Both the position numbers and the translations under genes were made by a program. Of a stretch of DNA of 64,000 nucleotides, positions 51,299 through 60,658 are shown one piece after another. Numbering within the stretch: position 1 is the first letter of the stretch; each line of letters starts with the position of its first letter. This stretch comes from Phycisphaeraceae bacterium (lineage in GTDB: Bacteria; Planctomycetota; Phycisphaerae; Phycisphaerales; Phycisphaeraceae). The notes under the pieces are model-generated. The model worked only from the letters and a program-made list of their open reading frames with translations, did no database searches and had not been told where the DNA came from. The stretch spans positions 62,001 through 126,000 of the forward strand of contig JADZCR010000006.1 of NCBI GenBank assembly GCA_020851465.1, given 5' to 3'.

Positions 51299-54013
51299 AT
51301 GCATTGGACTAACCGGGTGAATTCGTCCTTGTTTTTAATTCTCGTGATCGCGGCTATGACAGTGATCGGGCCTGCGTGTGCGGCGTTAGCGGAGGGCGTT
51401 CGCCAGCCGCAACCCAAGCAGCGTCTTGCGCTACTTGATCCAGAGGGTACAACCTTTCAGCTTTATGAAGGGCTGACCTTATTGATTAATAATCAGGACA
51501 ACAAGGCGTTCAACCTGAATCTTGATGTCCGTGATTTGAATTTATTTGAAACAGGACCACGCGAAATTCTTTTCAAGGTGTATGACCCACAAGGCAAAGC
51601 GGTCGTACGTGAAGTGATCCCGGACGATGGCGTGACCTCGCCAGCGAGCCTTTCGCCGACAGGCGGTTGGGATCACGAGGCCTGGTATTACATACATGAC
51701 TACAACCGCGGCGGCACTCCGATGCTGCGTTGGTCAGCGATGACTTCGCTGGATCGTCTGGCGGCAACACCGGTACGCACTTTTGAAACGAAGATCCCAG
51801 CTTCGGGTAAAGGAATGTACCGGGTGGTGCTAGTTGGTGTGCGCGACCACGTGGTGACGGTGAAGATTGACCAAAAGCTTCCGTGGGCAGCAGGGGGAAA
51901 TCCGTTTTTTATTCATCCAGTGGGGGACTTTCTTCGCCATCGTTTTGTTTACGTTCCGCGCGGGGCCACCAGCCTCATGATGTCGGTGGTCGAACATGAT
52001 CGACCACGTACTACGAGGTTCATTCTCCGCGATCAGGAGAATAAGGTTTTAATTGACGGTAACACCTCGGCAACGACGGTGACTTACGTTGAGATCAAAC
52101 CGGACAAGCCCGGCGAATGGGATGACAAGGTATTCAGCCTGGAAATTCCCGATGCCTCCAATCAATGCATGGTGCAGATGGCCTTTGCTGTACCCAAGCA
52201 CGAGGGCATCTCCAGACCCTGGCCGAACATTGCGGCTCAGGCTTATTTCGCATCGGATGTCGCGACAGCCAGAGCATTGCAGGGAGGGGCGATATATCAC
52301 GATGGTCAAACATTCTGGCAGCCGTCACAGGTTCGTCTTCACGACTGGCTAAAAAAACTTACGCCTGCTGATTTTGAGGTCAAAGGTGAGGATGGCAAGG
52401 CAATCCAGCCGGTTTCACACACCAACGAGAGGCGAACTTTCTTCACCTATGACATCAAGCCCAATCGCAACGCTGAGTTTTATCCGCTCAATGGCGTGCA
52501 TGAGCAGCCGCCACTCTCGGATACGATCATGTTCAGCTACGACCTGCATCATCAACGCCAGGCACTCAATGTGGCGATCCGCGATGTAGCAGCAGGATTG
52601 CGCCTTATTGGTCCGGGTGATCACGTCATGGACACAACATGGCGCGGCATGGCGAATCTCGCCTATGAATTCGGCACCTATCGTTTTCACTGGTGGAGAC
52701 CAGCATCAAAGCTGCTTCACGAAAAAGATACTCCTGAAGAAGTGAAAGAAATCCTTCGTGATGCGGTACTCAACGCTGGTGATCGACTTGCGTTTTGCGA
52801 TAACTGGGAACGTGTCAACGGCAACGCATTCGTTACCGTTCTCTGCGGTCTGCGGTATGTGTACGCGGGAACGGGGGACAAACTTAACGAACAGTTGTTT
52901 AACACGTTCTACGATCGGTTCACGCATGGCGGTTTTGGTCAGCGGGTGGGATTGGGCGCATCAGGCGCGATCCAGGAAGAGTTCGCATATGACAATCACT
53001 ACGGTTCATATCCGACGAAAACACTCGATGCTGTAGCAAGGGATTTTCAAGATCCTAAGTTCATCGAGATGCGCGATAATTTGCTCAATTTTTACAGCTA
53101 TGTTCGGAACAATGAAGTCGCGGCGTGTCCGTGGAGTGCCCGCACGTCACATAATCCTGATTACCCTGCGCCGACGGAAGGCCCCTACACGCTTAAGTGT
53201 CTCGGTGGGCCTGATCTGACGGCATCGGTGAATAACGCCAACGAGTTTTTTGCCGCCCGTCGCAAAAACTACTACATCGTTTCATATCACGGGCGTATCA
53301 CGCCTAAGTGGGAGGGTGACAGCTTTCGCGGTCAGATGGGTTGGAGCGGGGGCGTTCTTTGTCAGTTCGTTGTGCCCGGCAAAGGAACGGTTCTGGCGTC
53401 AACCATCGATCCTCCCGGCTATGGCACCAATATGCACCCGTCGCAGTGGCGGACGTTTCGGATTAACTCAATTGTCGGCGAAACAGCGGACGGGAAACCC
53501 CTAATTGGGGCTGACTGCGAGCATCCTGACGCCAAACTCATTGGTAATACTGCGTCCGGCTCGGGAGAGGTGCGTGATTCCTCTGTACATGCCTCGCGTT
53601 CATACACCTATAACGCGGATCATGTACTGGTTCAGGCGAGCCTGCACATGACTGACGACGACGAATCATTGAATTTCTGGTTCAAGAGTCCGTTCCGTGG
53701 CCAAATTGCCCAGGCATGGGAAATGATTCCGTTTGTCGCCAAGGGCGCGACCGTCAAGGTATTAAATGCCGGCGGTGTTGAAGCGGGTGTGCTTACTGAG
53801 ACGCTTATTGAAGGCCAGACGGTCGTAATCGACCGTGGAGGTTATGGCGTACGGATCGAGCTGGAGAAACCTATGAAGATCAAGCGTGGAGCTGGTGACA
53901 CAGTGATGATCCAGCTCATTGCCGAGACACCTCTCGGCCCGCGAGATGATAAAACCAAGCCTAATGTTGAAGACGCTGCGATCAAGTACAAGCTCGTGCC
54001 GTTTGGTGGTTGA
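51299..54013 (+). CDS. Large secreted protein of unknown function
   Basis: A 904-residue exported protein with a signal peptide (LFLILVIAAMTVIGPACAAL). Residues about 40-340 are two beta-rich domains (GTTFQLYEGLTLLINNQD, then FILRDQENKVLIDGN). Residues about 400-640 are helical, rich in Trp, His and Tyr (MANLAYEFGTYRFHWWRP, GASGAIQEEFAYDNHYGSYP), reminiscent of the alpha/alpha toroid of polysaccharide lyases. The remaining 260 residues are beta-sandwich-like (GDSFRGQMGWSGGVLCQFV, ADHVLVQASLHM). This order (toroid then sandwich) is that of PL8/PL12/PL21-like enzymes, but I see no signature that fixes a family. It starts at ATG 51299, with a weak ribosome site. It almost touches the converging RMD1-like gene (gap of six bases). 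Confidence 0.6.
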   Translation: MHWTNRVNSSLFLILVIAAMTVIGPACAALAEGVRQPQPKQRLALLDPEGTTFQLYEGLTLLINNQDNKAFNLNLDVRDLNLFETGPREILFKVYDPQGKAVVREVIPDDGVTSPASLSPTGGWDHEAWYYIHDYNRGGTPMLRWSAMTSLDRLAATPVRTFETKIPASGKGMYRVVLVGVRDHVVTVKIDQKLPWAAGGNPFFIHPVGDFLRHRFVYVPRGATSLMMSVVEHDRPRTTRFILRDQENKVLIDGNTSATTVTYVEIKPDKPGEWDDKVFSLEIPDASNQCMVQMAFAVPKHEGISRPWPNIAAQAYFASDVATARALQGGAIYHDGQTFWQPSQVRLHDWLKKLTPADFEVKGEDGKAIQPVSHTNERRTFFTYDIKPNRNAEFYPLNGVHEQPPLSDTIMFSYDLHHQRQALNVAIRDVAAGLRLIGPGDHVMDTTWRGMANLAYEFGTYRFHWWRPASKLLHEKDTPEEVKEILRDAVLNAGDRLAFCDNWERVNGNAFVTVLCGLRYVYAGTGDKLNEQLFNTFYDRFTHGGFGQRVGLGASGAIQEEFAYDNHYGSYPTKTLDAVARDFQDPKFIEMRDNLLNFYSYVRNNEVAACPWSARTSHNPDYPAPTEGPYTLKCLGGPDLTASVNNANEFFAARRKNYYIVSYHGRITPKWEGDSFRGQMGWSGGVLCQFVVPGKGTVLASTIDPPGYGTNMHPSQWRTFRINSIVGETADGKPLIGADCEHPDAKLIGNTASGSGEVRDSSVHASRSYTYNADHVLVQASLHMTDDDESLNFWFKSPFRGQIAQAWEMIPFVAKGATVKVLNAGGVEAGVLTETLIEGQTVVIDRGGYGVRIELEKPMKIKRGAGDTVMIQLIAETPLGPRDDKTKPNVEDAAIKYKLVPFGG

Positions 54014-54019
54014 CGATAT

Positions 54020-55162
54020 TTATCGCGACCACTCCAGCGCGATAATAATGACATCGATCACAAAGAGCAGCACGATGGTAACTTCGAGTGTAATCATCCA
54101 GCGGTTGATCTGGTCCTGTTTGAGAAGTTGGTATAAGTCGTCGAGCGTTTTGAGCTTGGAGTCGATAGTCGCGTGCCAGTCCGCCAGATGGAACCGACCG
54201 GCAAACTGCTGATAGAGACGGGCAAGGTGCCAGTCGCCAAAAAACTTTGTCGTGTTGGACAGTTCATCGCTAAGCCGTGTCAGATCGATCCGAATTTCCC
54301 GGAGACTGGCAAGCATACGATTTTTACGACGCACGCTTCTTGCAGCGACGTCAGCATAAGAGCGACTAATCGAATCATCTAGCAGCCGATCGTAGGCCTG
54401 AAGTTCCGCCAACTGGACGTTGGCTAACTCAATGATGTGCAGTGACTCGTCGAAGTGCTTCGGATCATCAAGGATCAGAGCTGCGTTCCAGTCAGTGACC
54501 ACTATGTCACGCTCGTAATAGCTGATGTATCGGCTTGTGGTGTCCTCGGTTTCCTGTTCTGAGAGTGGAAGTCGTTCCTGGGTTAAAAGCAGTGCAACCA
54601 TGACACGATGTTGTCTCAGCCATTCTTCAGCAGTCTGGCCGTCGATCAGAGAAGCGCGGGCGTCAAGGCAGAATACGGTATAGGTTTCCTCATAACGTGC
54701 TCTGTCGTGCGGTCGAATGGTGTGAGCTTCAAGTTCACGCCGCACTTCCTCCGCCAATGTGCGTGCCTCGTCACGCAGAGGTCCGCTCTGGAAGCTCAAC
54801 TCGTGGTAGTACACCAGTTCCTCTAACGACAAGCCATCGAACGGTACCCGCAGAGTCAGGCTGATAGCTCCAACGGGAAATAGCTTGATAGATCTCTCGA
54901 CACGAACTGCGCCCCTTGGGCCAATTCTCTCCACGGGAGAGAGCTTTACCATTTGCGGTCGAAAAAAGAATGCGTCACGCGGATTACGTCGGCCGGGTTC
55001 CATCTCGAACTGAGTTAGCTCCCGCCCCAGCAGAGTGAAAATCCGCTCCTCTTTCATGTCATAGGCGATGTCAAAAGCATAGATGTACTCAACAAAACCG
55101 CGATACTGCTCCTCGGAGCTGACCGAGTGGCTTTTTAAGGGTTGTTGCGAGCTTGTGGTCAT
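54020..55162 (-). CDS. RMD1/DUF155-family membrane protein
   Basis: A 380-residue protein of the RMD1/YagE-like family, best known from yeast mitochondrial and sporulation proteins. Its C-terminal half has the family helices DWHATIDSKLKTLDDLYQLL and the following QDQINRWMITLEVTIVLLFVIDVIIIALE, which forms one membrane-spanning helix at about 352-376. The N-terminal half has the conserved acidic/aromatic positions (YAFDIAYDMK; ARSVRRKNRMLASLREIRIDL) and a long helical middle. Residues about 100-140 (RVPFDGLSLEELVYYHEL) are less typical. No enzymatic motif is known for the family. The gene is on the minus strand alone between a large secreted protein and the S1/P1-like gene. Confidence 0.75.
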   Translation of the reverse strand: MTTSSQQPLKSHSVSSEEQYRGFVEYIYAFDIAYDMKEERIFTLLGRELTQFEMEPGRRNPRDAFFFRPQMVKLSPVERIGPRGAVRVERSIKLFPVGAISLTLRVPFDGLSLEELVYYHELSFQSGPLRDEARTLAEEVRRELEAHTIRPHDRARYEETYTVFCLDARASLIDGQTAEEWLRQHRVMVALLLTQERLPLSEQETEDTTSRYISYYERDIVVTDWNAALILDDPKHFDESLHIIELANVQLAELQAYDRLLDDSISRSYADVAARSVRRKNRMLASLREIRIDLTRLSDELSNTTKFFGDWHLARLYQQFAGRFHLADWHATIDSKLKTLDDLYQLLKQDQINRWMITLEVTIVLLFVIDVIIIALEWSR

Positions 55163-55244
55163 GGCTCAGGTATTCTAGGTGACTGCTTCCAAAGAGCCGT
55201 ACCAGGTGAAGCAATGACCCCCTGGTAACGATAGGAGTCGGCAT

Positions 55245-56150
55245 ATGCGAATCTGGCCTGCGTTTATAGCGGTCTTGATACTCACCATTTCCAGCGATCT
55301 TCGTGCCTGGCATGCCCAGGGGCACTGGTATATCGCTGACTCCGCTACAAAAGTATTACCTGATGATGTTCCCGCCTTTTTCCGTGAAGGCCGAGAGGTA
55401 ATTGCATCCTGCGCAAACGACCCGGATCTGTTCAAGGAGTGTTCGCTCCGAACCCTGGATGTTGCGGAAAGTCCTGAGCATTACATCGACCTCGAATATC
55501 TGCGCGGTACGAAACTGCCACCGACACGGTATGCGTTTGTTCAGATTTGCGATCAGAAGAAACTCAATCCCTCGCGAGTGGGTATGTTGCCTTATGCGAT
55601 TACAGAATGGACGCAACGATTGACGGTTGCTTTCGCGGAGCATCGCCGTTGGCCGGAAGATCGCGCGGTTCAGATCAAGTGTCTGGTTTACGCGGGGTTG
55701 CTATCGCATTACAGCGGTGATGCAGTCATGCCGTTGCACACGACCGTTCATTTTGATGGCCGAGCGGATAAGAAAAATAAGTCACCGCGCAGTGGTATCC
55801 ATGAAAAGGTCGATGCTTTACCCGGTTATTTGAGACAGCCGATCGAGGTTCGGTTAACTGCGGGGCAGGTGCGTGTATTTGAGTCGTTGTTTGACGACAT
55901 TGTGGAAGAAATCCAGTGCAGCCATAGGTTGGTGGATGCCTGTTATGAGATGGAGGGAGAGTTCCTTACTGAGGAGGGCGAAAAAATATCTGAACGTGTA
56001 ACAGCGTTTGGCGTGGAGCGGATGTGTGCAGGTAGTGCATTCACAGCCAGTCTATTTCTAACGGCTTGGCGTGAATCGGAAAAAGTTGAATTGCCGAAGT
56101 GGGTGGAACGGTTGCACACAGTGCCATCTACGCAACCGCAACCCAAGTGA
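55245..56150 (+). CDS. S1/P1-nuclease / phospholipase-C-like zinc protein
   Basis: A 301-residue exported protein. Cleavage of the signal peptide after residue 21 would leave Trp22 at the N-terminus, as in P1/S1 nucleases and zinc phospholipase C, where this Trp binds zinc. Further likely ligands are H27 (HAQGHW), the H79-Y-I-D82 pair, H155-x3-D159 in LSHYSGDAVMPLHTT, and H186 in GIHEKVD. The fold would be all-helical. AGGAG seven bases before the ATG supports the start. The protein may hydrolyse nucleic acid or a phosphodiester in the periplasm. It runs toward the SpoIIE-phosphatase gene with a 13-base gap. Confidence 0.75.
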   Translation: MRIWPAFIAVLILTISSDLRAWHAQGHWYIADSATKVLPDDVPAFFREGREVIASCANDPDLFKECSLRTLDVAESPEHYIDLEYLRGTKLPPTRYAFVQICDQKKLNPSRVGMLPYAITEWTQRLTVAFAEHRRWPEDRAVQIKCLVYAGLLSHYSGDAVMPLHTTVHFDGRADKKNKSPRSGIHEKVDALPGYLRQPIEVRLTAGQVRVFESLFDDIVEEIQCSHRLVDACYEMEGEFLTEEGEKISERVTAFGVERMCAGSAFTASLFLTAWRESEKVELPKWVERLHTVPSTQPQPK

Positions 56151-56163
56151 GCAGAAATTGTGT

Positions 56164-57510
56164 TCAGGAGGCAGCTTCATCTCTGACCTGAATAGCCAGC
56201 ATGGTCTGATCATCTTTCTGCTGCATACCTGCTTCGTGTTCCCGCAATACCGTATTGACACTGGCGATTACGCAGTCAGGATCACCCGCGCAATTTGTCA
56301 AAGCATGTTCCAGTCCCCGAATGCCGAACATGGATCCGTTTGGTCCTTCGGCTTCAATGATGCCATCGGTATAGAGCACAAGTGTTTCGCCGGGGGCCAG
56401 CGTCAATTTCGCTTCGTCATATTCGACCGCGTCCATAATGCCCAGCGGTAGATGTCCGACAGCATCAAGCGGCCGAAGAGTCTTTCCGTAACCCTTGGGC
56501 TTGATCAGAGGTGGATTGTGACCAGCTCGAGCGTAGGAAAAGGAGCGATCCTGAGGGTTGTAAAACGCCAGGAACGCAGTGACAAAGGTGGCTTCGATCC
56601 GCTTCGCGTAAAGATGGTGGTTTAGATGAGTGAGGACTTCAGCCGGTCCACGCGGTTCATGAGGGTAAGCGTGCAGGATGGCATGAACCATTGCCATCAC
56701 AACAGCTGCAGAAGGGCCATGGCCTGAGACATCGGCTATTAAGAGGGCCCACCGGCCGTTGGGATCGAAGCTGCCGGATGACTGCTCGTGAACCAGCGGC
56801 GCGATGTCATACATATCACCACCAGCACGGTCATAGGTTTGGTAACTCGATGCCATCAGCAAGCCCGGAACTTCCGGCAGAGAATCAGGTAGTAAAGCTC
56901 GCTGGATCCGGGCGATGCGGTCCAGCTCAGCATGAATTCGTGCGTTCGCATCACGAAGTTGATGTGTTACGCTGAGATTCTGGGCCATGACTCCGATGAG
57001 ATTGGCTCGCAAAAGCAGATCTTCCAGATTGGTCTCGTTAAAGAAATCCGGCTGCGTATCAAAAATGAATACCCAGTCGTTCGTCTGACCATGTAGAAAA
57101 AGCGGTGCTGCGATCAGCGAGCGATAGCGGGCGAGTTGGTCGCCAAGCACCACATCATCAGGGACGTAAAGTCGGCGAATGAGTTTGGGTAGTCCATCCG
57201 CGATTACTTCACCGATAAACCCGCCACGAAAGCAGCGAGGTTTATCGCCTTCACGGAAATCATCCGGCAGCGGTTGCGGTCCGGAGTCAGCGGCGAGCAA
57301 CCGATCAATTCGATATTCTCCGGGATTGCAACCATCCGTCCGTACTGACATGAATCCCTTTGATCCATACAGTTCGCGCATCGTGTCCACGAAAACCACC
57401 TGAATCTGGCGTGGATCGTTGATGCGGCTGATCCGGTCAAATAAACCCAGCAGTCGAGGCAAGCGAGTGTTGCTGGTCAGGTTGGCAAATTGAGAGGTAT
57501 TCGCGCCCAT
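56164..57510 (-). CDS. GAF-domain SpoIIE-type (PP2C) serine phosphatase
   Basis: A 448-residue cytoplasmic regulator. Residues 15-185 form a GAF-like domain (HGQTNDWVFIFDTQPDFF). After the linker helix RIHAELDRIARIQRALLPD comes a SpoIIE/RsbU phosphatase domain (200-445) with metal ligands in RAGGDMYDI (D232), ADVSGHGPSAAVVMAMV (D260), YTDGIIEA and DDQTMLAI. Such proteins dephosphorylate anti-sigma antagonists (RsbV-like), turning on stress sigma factors. No anti-sigma or antagonist gene is adjacent. The frame begins at ATG 57510. The GAF region has no heme or cyclic-nucleotide motif that I can assign. Confidence 0.9.
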   Translation of the reverse strand: MGANTSQFANLTSNTRLPRLLGLFDRISRINDPRQIQVVFVDTMRELYGSKGFMSVRTDGCNPGEYRIDRLLAADSGPQPLPDDFREGDKPRCFRGGFIGEVIADGLPKLIRRLYVPDDVVLGDQLARYRSLIAAPLFLHGQTNDWVFIFDTQPDFFNETNLEDLLLRANLIGVMAQNLSVTHQLRDANARIHAELDRIARIQRALLPDSLPEVPGLLMASSYQTYDRAGGDMYDIAPLVHEQSSGSFDPNGRWALLIADVSGHGPSAAVVMAMVHAILHAYPHEPRGPAEVLTHLNHHLYAKRIEATFVTAFLAFYNPQDRSFSYARAGHNPPLIKPKGYGKTLRPLDAVGHLPLGIMDAVEYDEAKLTLAPGETLVLYTDGIIEAEGPNGSMFGIRGLEHALTNCAGDPDCVIASVNTVLREHEAGMQQKDDQTMLAIQVRDEAAS

Positions 57511-57793
57511 CAGTGATGGCCTTCACTGCAATTTGATACACGAATATTTTGGTTATTTCCGTAGTTCTGCATTGGTTTGACCTATGCAATTATGATCAAA
57601 ATCCTTCGACTCGCAGCAGTGGGGCCTCCGTGCAACGGCCTAACTCATCAGGCCTCATGCCCGAACGCTCTATGTTGCCGGCTTGTTCGTAGTGGTTGGG
57701 GGCGATTGATGAAATTTACCCACAGGATAACGAAGACCTGAGGTTGGTTGAGGTCTCGAGGCTTGATGCAGGCTACCTGCGGAGTGACTGGCC

Positions 57794-58753
57794 TTACGAC
57801 GCCAATCCCGCGAAGAGAGCCGTTGAGAGGTAGCGCTCACCAAAGCTTGGAAGAATCGCAACGATGAGTTTGCCCTTGTTTTCAGGTTTGGCAGCTTGGC
57901 GTGCCGCGGCAATCACAGCTGCACCGGAGCTGATACCCACCAGCAGGCCTTCCTCCTTGGCGGTTCGGCGTGACCACTCGATGGCTTCATCATTGGTCAC
58001 CAGTTCCACGCCATCGACAATGCTCATATCGAGATTGCGTGGAATAAAACCGGCACCTAGTCCCTGGATCTTGTGCGGGCCGGGTTTGAGCGGCTCACCT
58101 CGCATCTGTTGTGCGATGACGGGTGAATCCACCGGCTCGACAGCGATGCACTTGAAGGAAGGCTTTCGCGGCTTGATGTATCTGCCGACGCCGGTGATAG
58201 TGCCGCCGGTGCCGACACCGCTGATGAGAATGTCCGCCTTGCCTGCGGTGTCTTCCCAGATTTCAAGACCTGTAGTCGCCTCGTGAACCGCGGGATTGGC
58301 GGGATTTTCAAATTGCTGAGGCATCCAGGCGTTTTCCGTGGTGCCGACGAGTTCTGCTGCCTTGGCGATGGCCCCCTTCATGCCGTTGGCGGCAGGGGTC
58401 AACACGAGGTCAGCACCGAGCATGCGGAGCAAAGCGCGGCGTTCGAGACTCATCGACTCAGGCATGGTCAGGGTTAGCTTGTAGCCCTTGGCAGCGCAGA
58501 CAAATGCCAGCGCGATACCGGTGTTTCCACTGGTGGGTTCAATGATGTGAGTGTTTTTATTGATCGTTCCTGCTTTTTCAGCGGACTCGATCATGGCACG
58601 ACCGATACGGTCCTTGACACTGGCGAGCGGATTGAAGAACTCGCATTTAACCAGCACGGTCGCACCGCCCGCGGGGATAACGCGGTTTAACTTGACCAGC
58701 GGAGTGTTGAAAGTGGTTTCGATGACGCTGTTGTAAAACTTTCCGTGAGGCAT
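57794..58753 (-). CDS. cysK: Cysteine synthase A (O-acetylserine sulfhydrylase)
   Basis: A PLP-dependent beta-replacement enzyme of 319 residues forming cysteine from O-acetylserine and sulfide. The PLP-binding Lys is K47 in [11 protein letters not shown]; the substrate loop is TSGNTGIAL (74-82), the phosphate-binding loop GTGGTITG (about 181-188), and the C-terminal SGAA segment binds the pyridine nitrogen (GISSGAAV). The protein closely matches CysK rather than CBS or threonine-type enzymes. AGGAG supports the start. No cysE lies nearby. Together with sat it supports assimilatory sulfur metabolism. Confidence 0.96.
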   Translation of the reverse strand: MPHGKFYNSVIETTFNTPLVKLNRVIPAGGATVLVKCEFFNPLASVKDRIGRAMIESAEKAGTINKNTHIIEPTSGNTGIALAFVCAAKGYKLTLTMPESMSLERRALLRMLGADLVLTPAANGMKGAIAKAAELVGTTENAWMPQQFENPANPAVHEATTGLEIWEDTAGKADILISGVGTGGTITGVGRYIKPRKPSFKCIAVEPVDSPVIAQQMRGEPLKPGPHKIQGLGAGFIPRNLDMSIVDGVELVTNDEAIEWSRRTAKEEGLLVGISSGAAVIAAARQAAKPENKGKLIVAILPSFGERYLSTALFAGLAS

Positions 58754-59190
58754 GATGAGGCTCCTTGATTTGTGAAAGTAACAAGCGAAAAAGCGATGTT
58801 AGGGATTGTGATCCAGTGCGCCAAGCGGCAAAGAAAAAGAGATAAACGGTCAGATAACTCCGCTTGGTATTCAAGTTCTAAATTATTGCGATGGTACAGC
58901 CTCCGATTATTAAAGCTCCAGTCTTGGTCATTGTGTTGGAGTGTCAGGGAATCCCCCAGCACAGATTGCAAAATCTTTCGTCAATCGGGCGATAGATTAG
59001 ATTCTTGAGGCGTTCTGCTGGTAATTTCACAAAGAGGGGAGTCAATCGTTTAATTCGATCATTATGCCCCTACGGGGCTTTAATCGAGCCTAAGCTTCCA
59101 GTCTGACGTGTTTTTCGGTTAGACGGATCGTTTAGTCGATAACATGGGCAGCCGCTTGTGGATGTCCGCTAACGGTTTCCGGTGGATTTC
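58754..59190. other. Divergent intergenic region
   Basis: No gene is seen. It contains the hairpin GCCCC (59066-59070) / GGGGC (59074-59078) followed by TTT, a small terminator-like structure with no obvious gene before it. It could mark a short untranslated RNA or the leader of the HAD gene. Confidence 0.4.
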
Positions 59191-60048
59191 ATGCAGATGA
59201 CTGCCCGGCACAATCAATCTATTCAAAGCTCAGCCGTTCGTGAGAGACCCGCCATCGAAATGGTGGCTATCGATGTGGATGGGACATTGCTTACCGATGA
59301 CAAGCGCGTAAGTGTGCGCAACATTGAGGCAGTCCGAGCCGCTGTAAAGTCTGGCGTGCGCGTTGTGCTGGCTTCGGCTCGCCCGCCGCGCTCCATGCGG
59401 GAGCTCTACGGATACCTCGGCCTCGATACGCTTCAGGTTAACTACAACGGTGCGCTGATTCATGACCCGATACGCAAGCGGCATGTTCACCATCAACCGC
59501 TTTCCTCGACGGTAGCCCAAAAGGTAATCCGTATTGCTCGGTCGCTCTATCCCCAGACAGTCGTGAGTGTTGAAATTCTCGATAAGTGGTACACCGACCA
59601 CGTGGACGAGTCGCTCCCGACGGAGACATCTCGAGCATTCACTCCTGATTTTGTTGGTCCGCTGGATGCGTTTCTGCATGTGCCGGTCACCAAGGTCATG
59701 CTGCTGGGCCAGCCGAAGTGGATGCCTGAGATTCGAGCCGCAGTACTCAGAAAATGCCGTAATCAGGTGGGTATCGCGGTTAGTGATGCACACCTGTTGC
59801 AAATTGTTCATCCCCAGGTGGACAAAGCTATCGCGCTGGCGCGGGTGGCTAAGGGATATGACATTCCGGCAGAGCGTGTCATGGCGATTGGCGATGCTCC
59901 AAACGATGTCGGCATGATCGCATGGGCAGGACTAGGTGTTGCGGTCGAAAACGCTTGGCAGGAAACCCGTAACGCGGCTGATGTCATTGTGCCAGCCAAT
60001 GACGAAGACGGCGTTGCCTTTGCGCTTAAACGCTACGTACTGGATTGA
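59191..60048 (+). CDS. Cof-type HAD-superfamily phosphatase
   Basis: A 285-residue HAD hydrolase of the Cof (type IIB cap) subfamily. Motif I is DVDGTLL, with the nucleophile Asp and the acid/base Asp two residues on; motif II is VLASAR (Ser); motif III/IV is GDAPNDVGMI. The Lys of motif III lies in DKAIALARV. The cap lies between motif II and III (residues about 85-195). Such enzymes dephosphorylate sugar phosphates, FMN or PLP; the substrate is unknown. ATG 59191 was preferred over the GTG at 59182 because of GGTGG upstream. It converges on hsp20. Confidence 0.88.
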   Translation: MQMTARHNQSIQSSAVRERPAIEMVAIDVDGTLLTDDKRVSVRNIEAVRAAVKSGVRVVLASARPPRSMRELYGYLGLDTLQVNYNGALIHDPIRKRHVHHQPLSSTVAQKVIRIARSLYPQTVVSVEILDKWYTDHVDESLPTETSRAFTPDFVGPLDAFLHVPVTKVMLLGQPKWMPEIRAAVLRKCRNQVGIAVSDAHLLQIVHPQVDKAIALARVAKGYDIPAERVMAIGDAPNDVGMIAWAGLGVAVENAWQETRNAADVIVPANDEDGVAFALKRYVLD

Positions 60049-60150
60049 AGTCGTTTTCGATAAACGATAAAGCAGCTTGCCCTTAGTGCAGCCCTGTCAC
60101 GATAGTGATTTAAGCTACGAACATCTGAAATCGGATCATGATTCCCGCAT

Positions 60151-60182
60151 AAAAAAGTGGGACAGCTTTCGCCGTCCCGCTT
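60151..60182 (-). terminator. Rho-independent terminator of hsp20
   Basis: Read on the minus strand, a stem of about 12 pairs (60171-60182 with 60155-60166, one mismatch and one G-T pair) with loop GAAA and then six T residues (complement of 60151-60156). It lies about 45 bases after the hsp20 stop and is the best terminator in the window. Confidence 0.85.
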
Positions 60183-60226
60183 CGGATGGGCATTATTTTC
60201 GTACGAAAATTCGGTACCCTCGAAAG

Positions 60227-60658
60227 TCACTTGACTTCAATTTTGCGAGGCTTGACCTCTTCGCGTTTGTTGAGCGTCAGGTGAAGCACGCCGCTGTCGA
60301 GACGGGCATCGACTTTGGTTTCATCTACCGTGTTGGGGAGGGTAAAACTGCGCGCCACACGAGTGAAACGACGCTCCGCCAGATGGCTTTCACCTTTTTT
60401 CTCTTCCACCTTGCGTTGCGCGACAATGTGGAGCAGACCGTTTTCGAGTGTTATTTCGACATCCTCTTTCTTGAACCCGGGCAATTCAGCTTCGACATAG
60501 ATGTGATCGTTGTCCTCGCGAATATCCACGGGATAAATGCCGGTTACGGAGCGATCTCCATCACTCCACCAGCGAGACAAAGTCCGATTGAACTCGTCCT
60601 GTAGGTTGTCGAGTGGACTCTCGGTACGGTAGCCGCGTCGAATCGTGATCGGTAGCAT
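60227..60658 (-). CDS. Small heat shock protein (Hsp20 / alpha-crystallin family)
   Basis: A 143-residue chaperone that keeps unfolded proteins soluble without ATP. The alpha-crystallin domain covers about 40-130: DNDHIYVEAELPGFKKEDVEI, the loop ENGLLHIVAQRK, and ARSFTLPNTVDETKVDARLDSGVLHLTL, with the family GVL motif. The C-terminal anchor is KPRKIEVK (I-x-V). The start is fixed by AAGGAG eight bases upstream. A possible minus-strand -10 TATAAT (complement of 60786-60791) would give a leader of about 120 bases with a strong hairpin (60698-60727). A clear terminator follows. Confidence 0.95.
   Translation of the reverse strand: MLPITIRRGYRTESPLDNLQDEFNRTLSRWWSDGDRSVTGIYPVDIREDNDHIYVEAELPGFKKEDVEITLENGLLHIVAQRKVEEKKGESHLAERRFTRVARSFTLPNTVDETKVDARLDSGVLHLTLNKREEVKPRKIEVK

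Noticed and set aside
57670-57912. 80-codon minus-strand frame overlapping the 3' end of cysK
   Set aside because: It overlaps cysK in another frame and has no motif or ribosome site.
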